Shown here in pieces: positions 21,416 to 31,575 of a stretch of 64,000 nt of DNA. Within the stretch, counting starts at the first letter, position 1. Each line of letters begins with the position of its first letter. Position numbers and translations under genes: made by a program. The notes under the pieces were generated by a model. It saw nothing but the letters and a program-made list of their open reading frames with translations, was not told the origin of the DNA and searched no databases. This DNA is from Leptodontidium sp. MPI-SDFR-AT-0119 (Eukaryota; Ascomycota; Leotiomycetes; Helotiales; Leptodontidiaceae), in the NCBI GenBank assembly GCA_020726505.1, contig JAHLEZ010000018.1:1488001-1552000 (forward strand), in the 5' to 3' direction.

Positions 21416-23047
21416 AAGGTGGATGAAGACGGACGGATGGATTCATTGATGGATGGATGGAAAGGAGAGGTGGAGGATAGACATTGAGGAGGCATCGAAG
21501 GGCCGGAGGGGGGGGGGGGGGGGGGTGGAGATTGTATCATATGTGAATGCATTGCGTTGATGAGATACGCCGTCTTGGTGCTGTTGTTGTGAAGTGGGTT
21601 TGATAGTGTGAGAGGTATACAAAGAGGGTCCAACTTGGATGATTGCTTGATGAGGTGGTCATCCTCACGGCTGGAAGGAAGTTTGTTCGTCTCGGTGGAT
21701 GGATACCTCCTTCCGGGGGATGCTGGACATTGCTCTCGCTCCCAACGAATCGTCCAAGGACTGCCCCTCCTGTAAGCATGGTCGGTCTCTTTCCCGTTCC
21801 ATGGAGCATACAATCGACATCCAAGTGGAAACCATCAATCACGGTGTACCTAAATACACGCGGTGGCCATTCCGAGCACTCATTTGATTGGGATTCAACA
21901 CAACATATATCCAACACTGTCACACCATTCACACCATTCACACTCCATCTATTATATTACAGATCACGGCAAGACATCAGACCCAGAAACCCCTTCTCCA
22001 ACCAGAACGTCAAATCGTACACCTACCAGCAGAGTCATCCCCTCACATCCCCTACCCTCACACTCCTCACTCCTCCTCACTACATCCCCTCCTCCCAAAA
22101 TACCTAAACCTATCCCCCTCACCTCGTCAGCACACATCCTCACTCAAACCAAACGAAACCAAACCCAGTAAACAAACAACACAGGAATTCAAAAGAAACA
22201 AGACCAGAGCAATCAGAATCGTCAAATTTATTATCTCCGCATACCCGCTGCTTCGCAGCAGGGGTCGGGAATGTGCGTTGATTTTTTCATCATGTTGCTC
22301 GGCTTGGTGCTTGGTGCGTGTTGATAGGAGGGGAGGGGATGGCATGGGATAAGAGGATGGGGACTTACAGTGGGTGAGTTGGTAGGTAGGTATGTAGTGA
22401 GTGAGCTACCGGGGTTATGGAGACTGAGAATGTTCTCGTATGAGAGATACTGTCCTGTCCTATCATTTCCTTACCTGGCAAACTACCCAAGCAGCTCACA
22501 GCTCACAGCTCAGAGCTGATGGCTCTGTCAACACAGATAGGAAGGGGTGCCACTCTCAGGACTTAGGAGTGACCACAGAGTCGAGAGAGGGAGTGCCACC
22601 TGCTGCCGCTCCACTCCTTAGACCGTGAAAAGAATACATCTTGAAGCTGAGTCTTAGTTGAGAGTAGAGTACTATAAGAGTGAGACTGAGCTGTGGTCGA
22701 GTCGAGGCGAAAAGTGAGGGGAAGCTACGCTACAAAACTGAGGTGGGCGCTAATGCGGTGTAACGTGCACGTGACCCACCTGCTCGTCACAGGCAAGCTT
22801 GATCCAGAAATATAATTAGTATACTTTGAGAGGTGATTAACACACTTCTTATAACATTGCTTAAGCTCTCCAATAACTTCACTTTTATACTCATACAGCT
22901 GCCATAGAACATTGAAGAATAGCCTATATAGAATTTGGCAATTATAAACCATCAATTCAGAAAACTTTTAAGGTTTAAACTTAAGAAGGACATTAGCATT
23001 AAGGAATTATAAAATTTGGCCTTTATTAAAGACTACTGGAATTATAC
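21416..23047. other. Gene-poor stretch with poly-G tract and AT-rich flank
   Basis: No gene is supported here. An 18-base G run lies at 21508-21525 in the ATP18 3' flank. Bases 21900-22170 are C/A-rich low complexity. From about 22780 the sequence turns AT-rich, leading into the second solo LTR. Confidence 0.5.
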
Positions 23048-23304
23048 TGTCGGTGCGGTACCGGTTCATGTACCACGCCGCATGTGTGAATATATTCCAA
23101 TGCGAGTATGGTGACAGAGTAATAAATGTATGGTTCAAAAATCTGTGTATTTTCTAAGAGAGTGCGAGGAGAGCCAGACTATATACTACGAAACCCCACC
23201 GAATGTCCACCGAAACCAGTCTGGCTAGGCTCTGACCCCTGACTTTGACCCGCACCCCCTTTTCCAGACCGAAGTATGCTCGTGCAGGGACCTGTGGACC
23301 AACA
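23048..23304 (-). mobile_element. Solo LTR, copy 2 (257 bp), reverse orientation, flanked by 5-bp target duplication
   Basis: On the plus strand it reads TGTCGG...CCAACA, the reverse complement of the element at 5205-5459. It is bounded by TATAC on both sides (23043-23047 and 23305-23309). Nearly the whole length aligns with copy 1. This copy keeps more C and G, for example GTACCGCACC where copy 1 has GTACTGCACC, so it is less affected by RIP. No internal retroelement domain adjoins it. It has inserted in an older AT-rich patch. Confidence 0.88.
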
Positions 23305-23607
23305 TATACCATGTTGCTTCTCCTCTTGAGAACATCTTATCTCTAAAAACATTAATTCTATAAGCATATAATGGAATCCCAGCTAAAAACAATACTCTTG
23401 TATAATATTCTCAATTCCAAGCCTAATCTCTTTAATATTCTTTAATGCTTAATTGGAACTTGAATAATTATTCTTAAGATCTTTGATGTATGCTTTTATA
23501 TTCCTATCCTTGTATTAGCTTTAAAGCACTTCAAAGTAGCAAAGTATAACTTTGTTAGCCCTACCAATCTTATGCAGATTCTTGGATTTGCTATCCTTTG
23601 GCAGTAG

Positions 23608-23937
23608 ACAGAACTGGTTCGAAAGTATGTCGCGACAATGGGCGGCGTCCACGCACCGGGTGGTGCACAGTCCTGGAGCCACTTTGCCAACAGCATGTCA
23701 GGGCATATCGAGCCTCAAGACCGCTACAGCGCCAGTGCTCTCATTGCACTCGGTGGTCGTGATCAACTCGCGGCTTCGGGTGCTCCCACAACTTTGGCTG
23801 AATTGGCTAGTATGCAGGCCATGGCTTACGAGCATCCTCATTTGAGTTTGAATGGAGACTACCACAGTTGGCCCGCCAATCTCCTTTTCCCGGTAAATGG
23901 GATGGAGCCAAATCACGGTATGGGTCCGGGACAATAA
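23608..23937 (+). pseudogene. Orphan 3' exon of an unrecognised gene
   Basis: An open frame directly after a GCAGTAG acceptor-like site encodes about 109 residues (TELVRKYVATMGGVHAPGG... to ...NHGMGPGQ, then stop). The composition is normal coding sequence (Gly, Ala, His, Ser; regular third-position GC), in contrast to the AT-rich DNA just upstream. No upstream exons are visible between the solo LTR (ending 23304) and this point, so the 5' part seems lost or degraded. The Met at 23638 could open a 99-residue protein, but I think a truncated gene is likelier. The family is not recognised. Confidence 0.45.
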
Positions 23938-25593
23938 TTCTTTGAGTCGAAGGCTGGAATACAAAACAATTGAACGCATTTGCAGGCATGGTATTAGAGA
24001 TGGACGATAAAGGCGTTTTTAGGCGCTTGTTTTTGCTCTGTCGAGTATTGACTGGAGTTTTGGCATGGATGGGATGGATTTAGGTACTCTGGGTTGTTAT
24101 TCGGGGCGGTTCATTGTCGTTTTTGCAGATTACAGAATCGGCGTTTGGCATTGCATGACAGGAGGAATACATAATCGGTAATCACGTGATGCCTGAAGGG
24201 AAGGGAACAGTTCGGTTTGGGGGAAGGGGACATGTCATGTTCTTAACTTGACTTGAAGAACTCCGAGAGTTCTGGATCGGCGCGAAACGACAATCAAGCG
24301 AAAGTCGCATCCTTGAAAATGTGATATCTGCTTGATTTCGAGGAACGCAATGTTATACAATGTCAGCGATCGGCCAGTCCAAGTTCGATTCAAGTTCAAA
24401 GGTTTACTTGCTAACTGAGGACATGTTCGGGTTATGATTGAAAGAATTCGTTCAAGGTTTAACGGCTGAAAACCACAGGGAAAGTCGGAAAATAGGCCTC
24501 AAATCTATCAATAGCCGAATGAAAGAGTGGATTTCTCAGCTCGAGAGTCGGCGATTGTCAAGTCAGCCTGACTTAAGCCGAGTTTGAGCCACGTTGTGAC
24601 TCGAGTCTGTCGCGGAATCGCCCTTCCCTTCCCTACGTTACAGTTTTAATTCCCGGGCGGAGATTCGTGCTACTCCCCCGCGACGATCTGTGTTTACTTA
24701 CCTCGGGATTCTTGCTTAGAGAAACAGCGGGGGTATCTCAGGTGATCATGGAGTTATGGAACAGGGTATTCTAGTCGCCGATTGTCGCTCAATAGGAACT
24801 GGAGAAGATGGGGAGTTTTCACTGATTATTACCAGTATAGTATAGAAACTCGGTATATTTGAATAGAGGAGATTACTATCTCAGAAAAACACTAAAACCC
24901 TACGAAAATTCCGCATAACGTTTACGTAAAAAAGAGGCCGTCATCTTTCCACGCAAGTATCTTGGCTTCAAGACTGCCGGGCGTCCAGGATCTGCACCAA
25001 ACGAAAATCAAATTCTTAGAAGAGGGGAAATCAACCAATTTTCAGGGAACGCAAAGTCACATTATTGATTCAGGGTGATGATCTATGTCGCTCTCCGCGA
25101 CGATCTGTGTTTACTTCGGAATTCCCGAGTCTCGGTTAAAGTAGCAGCCTTTTAGCCAATGAACATGGACTCCGGCATTCTGGCGGTCGGCAATTACCTG
25201 TCACTACATGGAAGCTCAAGATCATCCGAAAGGGAAAACATGATAGCTGAAATATGTATGCGGTGCTGTAGGTATCACACCAGCAGCCACCTGAGTGTTT
25301 GGGTTGCTTACTGGCTTTTCGTGAGGTGGGCACGCGTCACGCCAAGGTAGCACCTGTGATCAATCGTGTGGTAGAAACTCTGAGATTTCAAAGAGATCAT
25401 CGTGAGAAGCAGTTTCATCAGCTCGGTAGCTCTGTCCTTCCTAATTTTCCTCCTAACACGCTTTGCTGATCAGTTGTCAAATCTTGATCGTCAGCTTCGT
25501 CGATCCAACGGCGAGGCGTTTCAAATTCATAATACTACCAACTTCACGAGATTCAAGATTGTGTATGTAAAAACTACATGCTTTAATCAGCTC
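23938..25593. other. Gene-poor stretch with a short direct repeat
   Basis: No gene is supported. A 21-base sequence, CGCGACGATCTGTGTTTACTT without its last base context differing, occurs at 24679-24699 and again at 25096-25116, each time followed by CGG-containing sequence and similar purine-rich DNA. The right end may contain the degraded continuation of the truncated Zn2Cys6 gene on the minus strand. Confidence 0.45.
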
Positions 25594-26085
25594 TTAGTAC
25601 ATATTGGGCATCAAGTTGCTATATAAATCGGGATAGATGAAAGGGGTGCGACCTTCTAGCACTAGTCTTTCAACTGATCTTTTTAGCTCGGCAATATAAT
25701 AGTTAATTTGATATGGATTAGTGGCAATCAATTGCGGAAAGGGAAAGAAGGAGTATGGTGATGAGAAGAAGTCCTCATATCCTAGTTGCATGGTTGTTTC
25801 TGGTGGTGGGGTGAACGGTATGACAGGCCAAGCTTGGAGAACTTCGAGCTCAGCGGACGGGATCACTGGCTGCTCGATAGCTACGATGCCGCCATCGGCC
25901 TGAGATGGTTAGCTCGAATCGATTCGGATCGATGAAGTACATACATAGCAGCAGCTCATGTCCCTGTTCGTGCATCTCGAGCACGCCGGCAAGATCAAGT
26001 CGCATCTCCGCTTGGCTTTGACGCATCCAGTGCAAGCTTTCCGTCTCGTGTCACTGCGGTGTACAACAACCACGCTGGGACTCAT
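25594..26085 (-). pseudogene. Zn(II)2Cys6 transcription factor, truncated by a nonsense codon
   Basis: Start at 26085 (MSPSVVVVHR), one intron 25900-25944 (branch AGCTAAC), 148 residues. The DNA-binding domain is intact near residues 15-45: CTGCVKAKRRC followed by C..C......C, giving C-X2-C-X6-C-X6-C-X2-C-X6-C. The second exon runs to RTPFIYPDLYSNLMPNMY and stops with TAA. In this factor type the PFI(H)xxLY segment lies before a long regulatory region, giving 350-500 residues in total. Reading past the TAA, the same frame goes on with ELIKACSFYIHNLE, close to the helix usually found there, so a CAA-to-TAA change is a simple explanation. A short functional DNA-binding protein cannot be excluded. 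The secreted-protein locus begins about 1 kb upstream. Confidence 0.65.
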
Positions 26086-26192
26086 TTGACGATTCTGTTT
26101 TTGTTGTAGTTTTTTTGTGGAATTCCGCAGAGTGAGGTGCTGTTGTTTGTATGCCTGGAGAAAATCTGAAAGTGGCAAAGCTGCTACCAAGG

Positions 26193-28010
26193 TATGTCAG
26201 ATTCGACCCACTATTTTGCGGAATTGATGGCCTCTCTTGGCTTCAAAACATCATCAAAGGCGCTACGCTGAGAGCATTAGATTGTTAGACTTCCGCTGAT
26301 GCTAGGTCAGGGGAATGAATTCTGTCAGATTCGTCGTGGGCTTGTTTCCTTTGTGCGAAAGTTTTTCTTGGCGAGCCGCCATTTGTTACACCAGTCAGAC
26401 TGCACGAGAGACAAGTGACACCTTCAAAGAGAGATAAACACAGTGGCTGCATATCGGAAGGTGAGGATCCGATAAATAAGTTATTATCTATGAACTCTCA
26501 GTTCAATCGGTTTTGGAGCAATCCTCCTCCACCACCATTCTGTTAACTGATGAAGTGCGCTGGCAGGAAATTGAGTAATAATTACAATGTGAGTTTCTAG
26601 AAGTTTGAATAAAGCCTCTGAGATCAAAACCCTCAATTGTTCTGTCAGCTCGTATTGAAATTATACCACCGAAGTAGTGAGCGAAACGGGGGTTACGATT
26701 TCACATGTACGCACGCTGTCTTGCCATGGGGGACACGAGCAAGCCACCTTGATCTCAGAAATTTTGATCCAGCGGTGGAAAACCCTGAGGTCCGAGGATG
26801 GTTTCCAAGGACTAAGGAGACTCAGCCTAGGATATCCTTGTTCTGGATTGGAGATCGTGCTGTTTGAGAAGATATCACATCTCCCAAAGTTTATAAACGC
26901 AATATATTTCCTCCATTGAAGATTCCCCACAACTAACCATACCTCTGCTTCATCTTCACAACTTTCTATATATCCATTACATCAAGAGTAGCACCTCCCT
27001 TCCTCAAACACTTAATTATCTTTCCATCTCAGCTTCATTCCATAGCCCTATACTTCAAAAAGATGCATTTGAGTCGAGTCAGCATCGCCACTGGTTGTCT
27101 TGTTGCTTTAGCAAGTATGCCTAGTGCTGCCGCTTGGTGCTGGGAGAAAAACGGCAAAACTGGCAGGCACTGCGAATGGTACGGAGAGCCTTGGGATTGC
27201 GGAAGCACCAGTAAAAGCATTGGTGATTGGGATGATGAGGGGCAACAACTGTGAGTACTTTTCAACTGCCTGTAAATTGTAATTCATCTTCTTTTCTCCT
27301 TCACTTCTTTTTTACATGTAAAGATGCCCTTTTACTTGAAGAAGGTATATTTCAACCCGAATGCAATACTGATATGATGCTTTCGGTACGTAGGGTGGCA
27401 TGGACCAAATATGTGGCGCGTTCTCGCCTCTGGGGGACGATATCGGACGACTGCTACTACGATTATGGGGAAGGTTGTCCCACTGGATATAAGAGGCTAT
27501 GGTGCAGTAAGGAATATTCTCACATATATTTTCTCTACGATGAAGGGCACATGGATACTAATCGGTATAGAGGGCGAGAGCTCGGACGAAGGCTTGGACG
27601 AGGGCTCGGAAGAGTTTGTTGTTACCGGTACCGGGCGCAGCCATGAGCGGAAGTCGGTGGTGATTGATATTGAGCTTAATTAGATGCCTTTTATCTGCGA
27701 TGTCTAGGTACTTCCAGGTCGTCGGGCTCACGCCTGAGAGGTGACGGAGGCTTGCGAGGCTTGCGGGGGAATAAGGGAATACGCACTTTCTATTTTCACA
27801 TCTTGGATCTTTAATCTCACTTGTATTCCTTTTTCTTTTATTAGTTTGTTGGTCTTTGATTTGCGGAGAAAAATCGCGGAGGAGGAGGGATGTAGGGCTG
27901 GTCTATTTCTATTCTCAAATCTTGGGTCTTTAATTTTTATTTGGCTTCTTTCATTCTTTGTATCTCCTTAAGGAGAAATTTCACTGTCTTTACCGATCTT
28001 GCAGTTAGTT
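26193..28010 (+). repeat. Tandem segmental duplication, unit 1
   Basis: About 1.8 kb that matches the DNA at 28200-30420 piece by piece: an upstream block (TGTCAGATTCGACC..., near 26195 and 28205; GAATTCTGTCAGATT-like near 26320), the promoter (ACATGTACGCA, 26703 against 29120), the gene, and a 3' block (TCTTGGATCTTTAAT, near 27802). Divergence is considerable and includes indels, so the duplication is old. Within the 3' block a shorter tandem copy occurs (27780-27850 and 27895-27960). Confidence 0.75.
27063..27683 (+). CDS. Small secreted cysteine-rich protein, paralogue A
   Basis: Three exons with introns 27251-27393 and 27507-27570 give 137 residues. Residues 1-24 form a signal peptide (MHLSRVSIATGCLVALASMP, then SAAA), with cleavage before WCW. 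The mature part has six cysteines. The first three lie in the pattern WC...HCEWYG...DCG, followed by IGDWDDEG; the last three lie in DDCYYDYGEGC and GYKRLWC. After the last cysteine comes an acidic linker (about 20 residues, many Glu/Asp) and a tail ending SVVIDIELN. Paralogue B, 2.4 kb downstream, shares the cysteine pattern and the exact tail. Small size, signal peptide, even cysteine number and variable flanks fit an effector-like or antimicrobial secreted protein; this is inference. A TATA-like TTATAAAC lies near 26889. Confidence 0.82.
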
Positions 28011-29475
28011 GGTTCAATAATGAAATTCAACTTCTTACACGGTAGCCATCGCTAATTAAAGAACTTGTGGCTGGAGTATACAAGCAACTAGTGTAGTGAC
28101 TTTAGTAGTCTCTTCGTTGATTCTTGCCTTTATACTAGAGAAAGGATCGACATCATATCTCAATTCAGTGCGGATAATTAAGGGACACCGCGATGGAAGG
28201 TTGGTGTCAGATTCGACCGACCTCTACTCCCGAGATTCCACGTGACAACCTCGCTTGTCTTCCAAACAACAACTAGCACCACGCTAAGTCATTTACTACA
28301 CTTTCCGAATTTCCTCTTATCTTGGGTCGGGGGATGAAATTCAGTCGGATTTAATGTATCCTACTCCTTCTTATGCGAATTCATTTCTTGCGGGTCGCCG
28401 TTTGTTCCACTAGTTCGACCACGTGTGGGTCAAGTGACAGCCGAGGACCCTAATGCCTGCAAATGAGAGGACGAGAATTTGGATGGCGTCTGGCTAACCA
28501 GGCAACTTTGTTCGATCGAACAGTGAGATTATTAAATTTTCATTAGGCATCTCAATTGCTCTCTAGTTCGTTCTTGTAAACGAGTAAGCCCTTATTAATA
28601 ATATCAGCCAAGAACAAAACATGGCCCGCATCTACAATTTATTTTAGACGTATTAAAGATCTTCCTAAAGTGTCGGTTGTGGCTTCAATTAGCGAAGTAC
28701 AAGTCACACATCGCTAATGTTTTGAGTCTGAGAAGAGACTTAGCCAAAGACGAACGAGAATCCATGTTATGAGACTGTGGCTTCCGATGGTCAAACCAAT
28801 ATTGCAGATTTGTCACCTGAGTACTAATCCCAGTTAAAGATTGATAACCAGCTATGTGTCATAGAATCTAATAGGCAGCGTCTATGCGCTTGAACATGAA
28901 CTATTTGCTCAGCCATTTCCTAAGTAATCATCCTTTACCTTTCTCTTAGCTGGTTTGAATTAGACTGGCACGTAGTTAAGTACTAGAGCGGACAAAAAGA
29001 GGATACTACAAGTACCCACGGCCATGAATGACACTTCGAAGATCAAAACACCCAGTTGATCTGTCAGTTTGTATTAAACGTATCCTCAGGGTATTGGAAC
29101 GGAATAGGGGATGATGTTTTACATGTACGCATGTTGTCATCCCATGGGAGACATGAGAAGGCCACATTTCTCCCAGATATGTCAATCAATCAGTCGAAAC
29201 CCCGAGATCTGAGGATGGAATCTAAAGTATCTTTCCCTATAAGTTTACTTCTTGGATTGGGGATAGTGCTGCTTAAGGCTCACACCCCGTATAAAAACAA
29301 TAAATTTCCTCCACTCCAGGATGCAATCTGCCAATCCCCACAACTCTCCACACCTCTCCAGACCTCTGTCCTATCTTCATAACTTTCCACACGTCCGGCG
29401 ACACTCCCCGGATTCCTCAAGCACTTAATCGTCTTGCCAACTTAGCTGCCTTCATCTCCCTCATACGTCGATAAA
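27684..29475. other. Spacer between the two secreted-protein genes
   Basis: It holds the 3' block of unit 1 and, from about 28200, the upstream block and promoter of unit 2. Apart from this duplicated DNA I see no gene. ACATGTACGCATG near 29120 and TATAAAAAC near 29291 correspond to promoter positions of paralogue A. Confidence 0.55.
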
Positions 29476-30420
29476 ATGCATTTCAGTCGCTTCAGAGCTG
29501 CTGCCGTCTTCTTTATCGCCTCGTCATTAATCCCCGGTGCCGTGTCCTGGTGCCGAATGATCGACGGTGACGATGATGACCGTTGCGAATGGCTCGGAAC
29601 TGCTCCTTATTGCGGAAAAACCAGTTTGAAAATTGGTGACACGGATAATAAAGGACGACATCTGTAAGCATTTGAACTTGACCAAACCTCCTTGGACACT
29701 TTCTTTTCTTGGAAAGCTTTCTCCTCTACTTCTGGCAGCACAACGGGAAGGCCGAGCAAAGACATCTGCTAATATCACTTTAATTGCTATATAGATTAGC
29801 ATGGTAAGTGGAAGTCTATTGATGGCATCAGCTACCAAATATCGAAGGAATGTTACGATGACTACGGTTCAGGCTGTCACTTCGGATACAAGAGACTTTG
29901 GTGTTGTAAGTCGATACTCCCACTTCCACCATTTCTCAGGGATAAATAGGAGTATGTCATATTACAGTATACTAACCATTGCAGGGTCCACGAAGCCAAA
30001 GCCGGAAGAACCAACGCCGACTGACCCAAATGAAATTCCGGATTACGATCCTCATGACGGTTTTGGTGACCTTGAGTCCAATGTTTTCGCCGGTACCACG
30101 CATGGCGTCCGTAGCCGGGAGTCGGTGGTAATTGATATTGAGCTGAACTAGGGGTCTTTCGCATGAGATCCGTAGGGAGGGTTGGGCATGGGTCTTTACA
30201 CTCAGGAAGCGACAGAGAGGGGTTGGCTTATGTTCTACTTCTCGGATCTTAGATCTTCACTTTATCTGGTTTCCTTTTTTCCCTTGATCTGCTCAATGTT
30301 GTTTTGGGCCGGGATGAGACTCAGGGATGCGTAATTTCTATTCTTCAGATCGTAAGATCTTTAATTATACTTGACTTCCTTTTTCCTTTGTATCTCCGCA
30401 AGGAGAAACTCCACTGTCGT
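28200..30420 (+). repeat. Tandem segmental duplication, unit 2
   Basis: This is the diverged copy of 26193-28010, in the same orientation. Matching blocks occur in the same order: GTGTCAGATTCGACC at about 28205, TCTTATCTTGGGTCGGGGGA near 28316, the promoter around 29120, the gene, and the 3' block with CTTTGTATCTCC near 30390 (27955 in unit 1). The unit ends where kinase-like sequence begins. Confidence 0.75.
29476..30151 (+). CDS. Small secreted cysteine-rich protein, paralogue B
   Basis: Three exons with introns 29664-29831 and 29906-29984 give 142 residues. The signal peptide is MHFSRFRAAAVFFIASSLIP plus GAVS, with cleavage before WCR. The six-cysteine pattern of paralogue A is kept: WC...RCEWLG...YCG, IGDTDNKG, then KECYDDYGSGC and GYKRLWC. 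The linker here is Pro/Asp-rich (KPKPEEPTPTDP) and unlike that of A, yet the last nine residues, SVVIDIELN, are identical. Exon 2 is 39 nt shorter than in A. The acceptor homologous to that of A (near 29800) would run into a stop, and the next acceptor at 29830-29831 restores the frame, so this paralogue has probably shifted its splice site. Expression data would settle the exon 2 start. Confidence 0.78.
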
Positions 30421-30437
30421 TACTGGTGTTGTGAGAA

Positions 30438-30911
30438 CCCACCGAGCTTATCGAGCAATGGATTATGGAGTTGTCAAGCGCGGTGGCATGGCTCGAATCC
30501 TTTGGATATGCCCATACCGATATTCGACCGCAAAATCTTATTCTTGACAGTGACGACCACCTCAAGCTCACTGATTTTGACACTATGGTGGAGATTGGAA
30601 CGAAGTCTTCAGGCGGTGACCCGCCGTGGGCACGTTGCTTAGGCCCTGAAGCAGGCGATTAATGTGGAAAATTTGGAGACAGTGGTGCTCGATCTGAGTC
30701 GTTCGCTATTGGGTCAGTGTTGTACTTCATGACACGTGGCCACGAACAGTATGACGATGGAGAATTTGGACCCCAAGTTGGTAGTGCTCAGGTGTCACTG
30801 CTCCAACTTATGCTCTTTCCATCCTTGGACAATACTCCTCTAGACATCATCATAAGTGCTGGTATGGTGAATACAACTGCTAGAGATTCACCACATTCAT
30901 TTGCATTTTGA
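30438..30911 (+). pseudogene. Protein-kinase-like gene remnant with in-frame stop
   Basis: One frame, interrupted by TAA at 30660-30662, reads like the C-terminal half of a fungal kinase-like protein. It has ELIEQWIMELSSAVAWLESFG, then a catalytic-loop equivalent HTDIRPQN (usual HRDLKPxN), ILDSDDHLKLTDFD (DFD in place of DFG), and PPWARCLGPEAG. After the stop come ESFAIGSVLYFMTRGHE and EFGPQ, a typical helix F region. The N-lobe with the glycine loop and VAIK lysine is missing: upstream sequence is already the 3' block of the duplicated secreted-protein unit. So the gene is truncated at its 5' end, probably at the duplication edge, and carries a nonsense codon. Some members of this group are pseudokinases. 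Confidence 0.7.
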
Positions 30912-31575
30912 ACGGATGCGTTGATGTATTTATCCGAAAATTAGATTTGGAAAGAAGTTCGTTTCTGATTCCTTTAAAACCAGTTTGTGTACCTACTTTC
31001 TCCGATCACTAAGAATTTGGTAACTTCAGTTTGCATATCATAACACTCCTCTGCTTGCAGTCAAATGTTCAGGGAGGAAGAAAAATGACCTGGATGCACA
31101 AGCCTGGCTAATGGCGTCGAGTGTGTTATACCAAAAAAATCAATTCACACCAACTTTCAGGTCGGCCACTCTGAGTGGTACTGGCAACAAGCAGGATGTC
31201 TCTCGCCATCTCCTTCCCCCTCTAACAATGTTCGCACAAACAACAGTCCTAGTGACGCTAGTTTCAGCTCTAGTTCCTTACAGCTCTGAAGGTCTGCTTC
31301 ATAATGCTGTAATACATTGTATCTTCTTCGTCTCAGTCGACGATTAAGATATTGGAGCTTCTCCATTTTGTACTTCATTTCGTATTTTGGTAAATAATGT
31401 ATCGCCATAAAAGGACTCATCCAATTCTCATCAGATGATGGATTCCACAGGCTAACAAAATCTTCCTTCGAAATGTAAAATAGCAGGTCGCTGTCTCACC
31501 CGTCATATAGCGTGCTGCTTCCTCTACTAGTGCAACGGTATATTTTTTTCCCCATTCATATATCGTGAGGGTGTT
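30912..31575. other. Intergenic region, no confident gene
   Basis: No recognisable coding sequence. It separates the kinase remnant from the 3' end of the broken coiled-coil gene. Confidence 0.4.

Noticed and set aside
5205..23304. The two LTRs as ends of one 18-kb element
   Set aside because: They are in opposite orientation, each has its own target duplication, and host genes (HET, POP7, NIPSNAP, ATP18) lie between them.
25909..26190. Start of the Zn2Cys6 gene at the upstream ATG (26190)
   Set aside because: The extra 35 residues are Gln/Lys-rich without family character; the ATG at 26085 lies at the normal distance before the zinc cluster.
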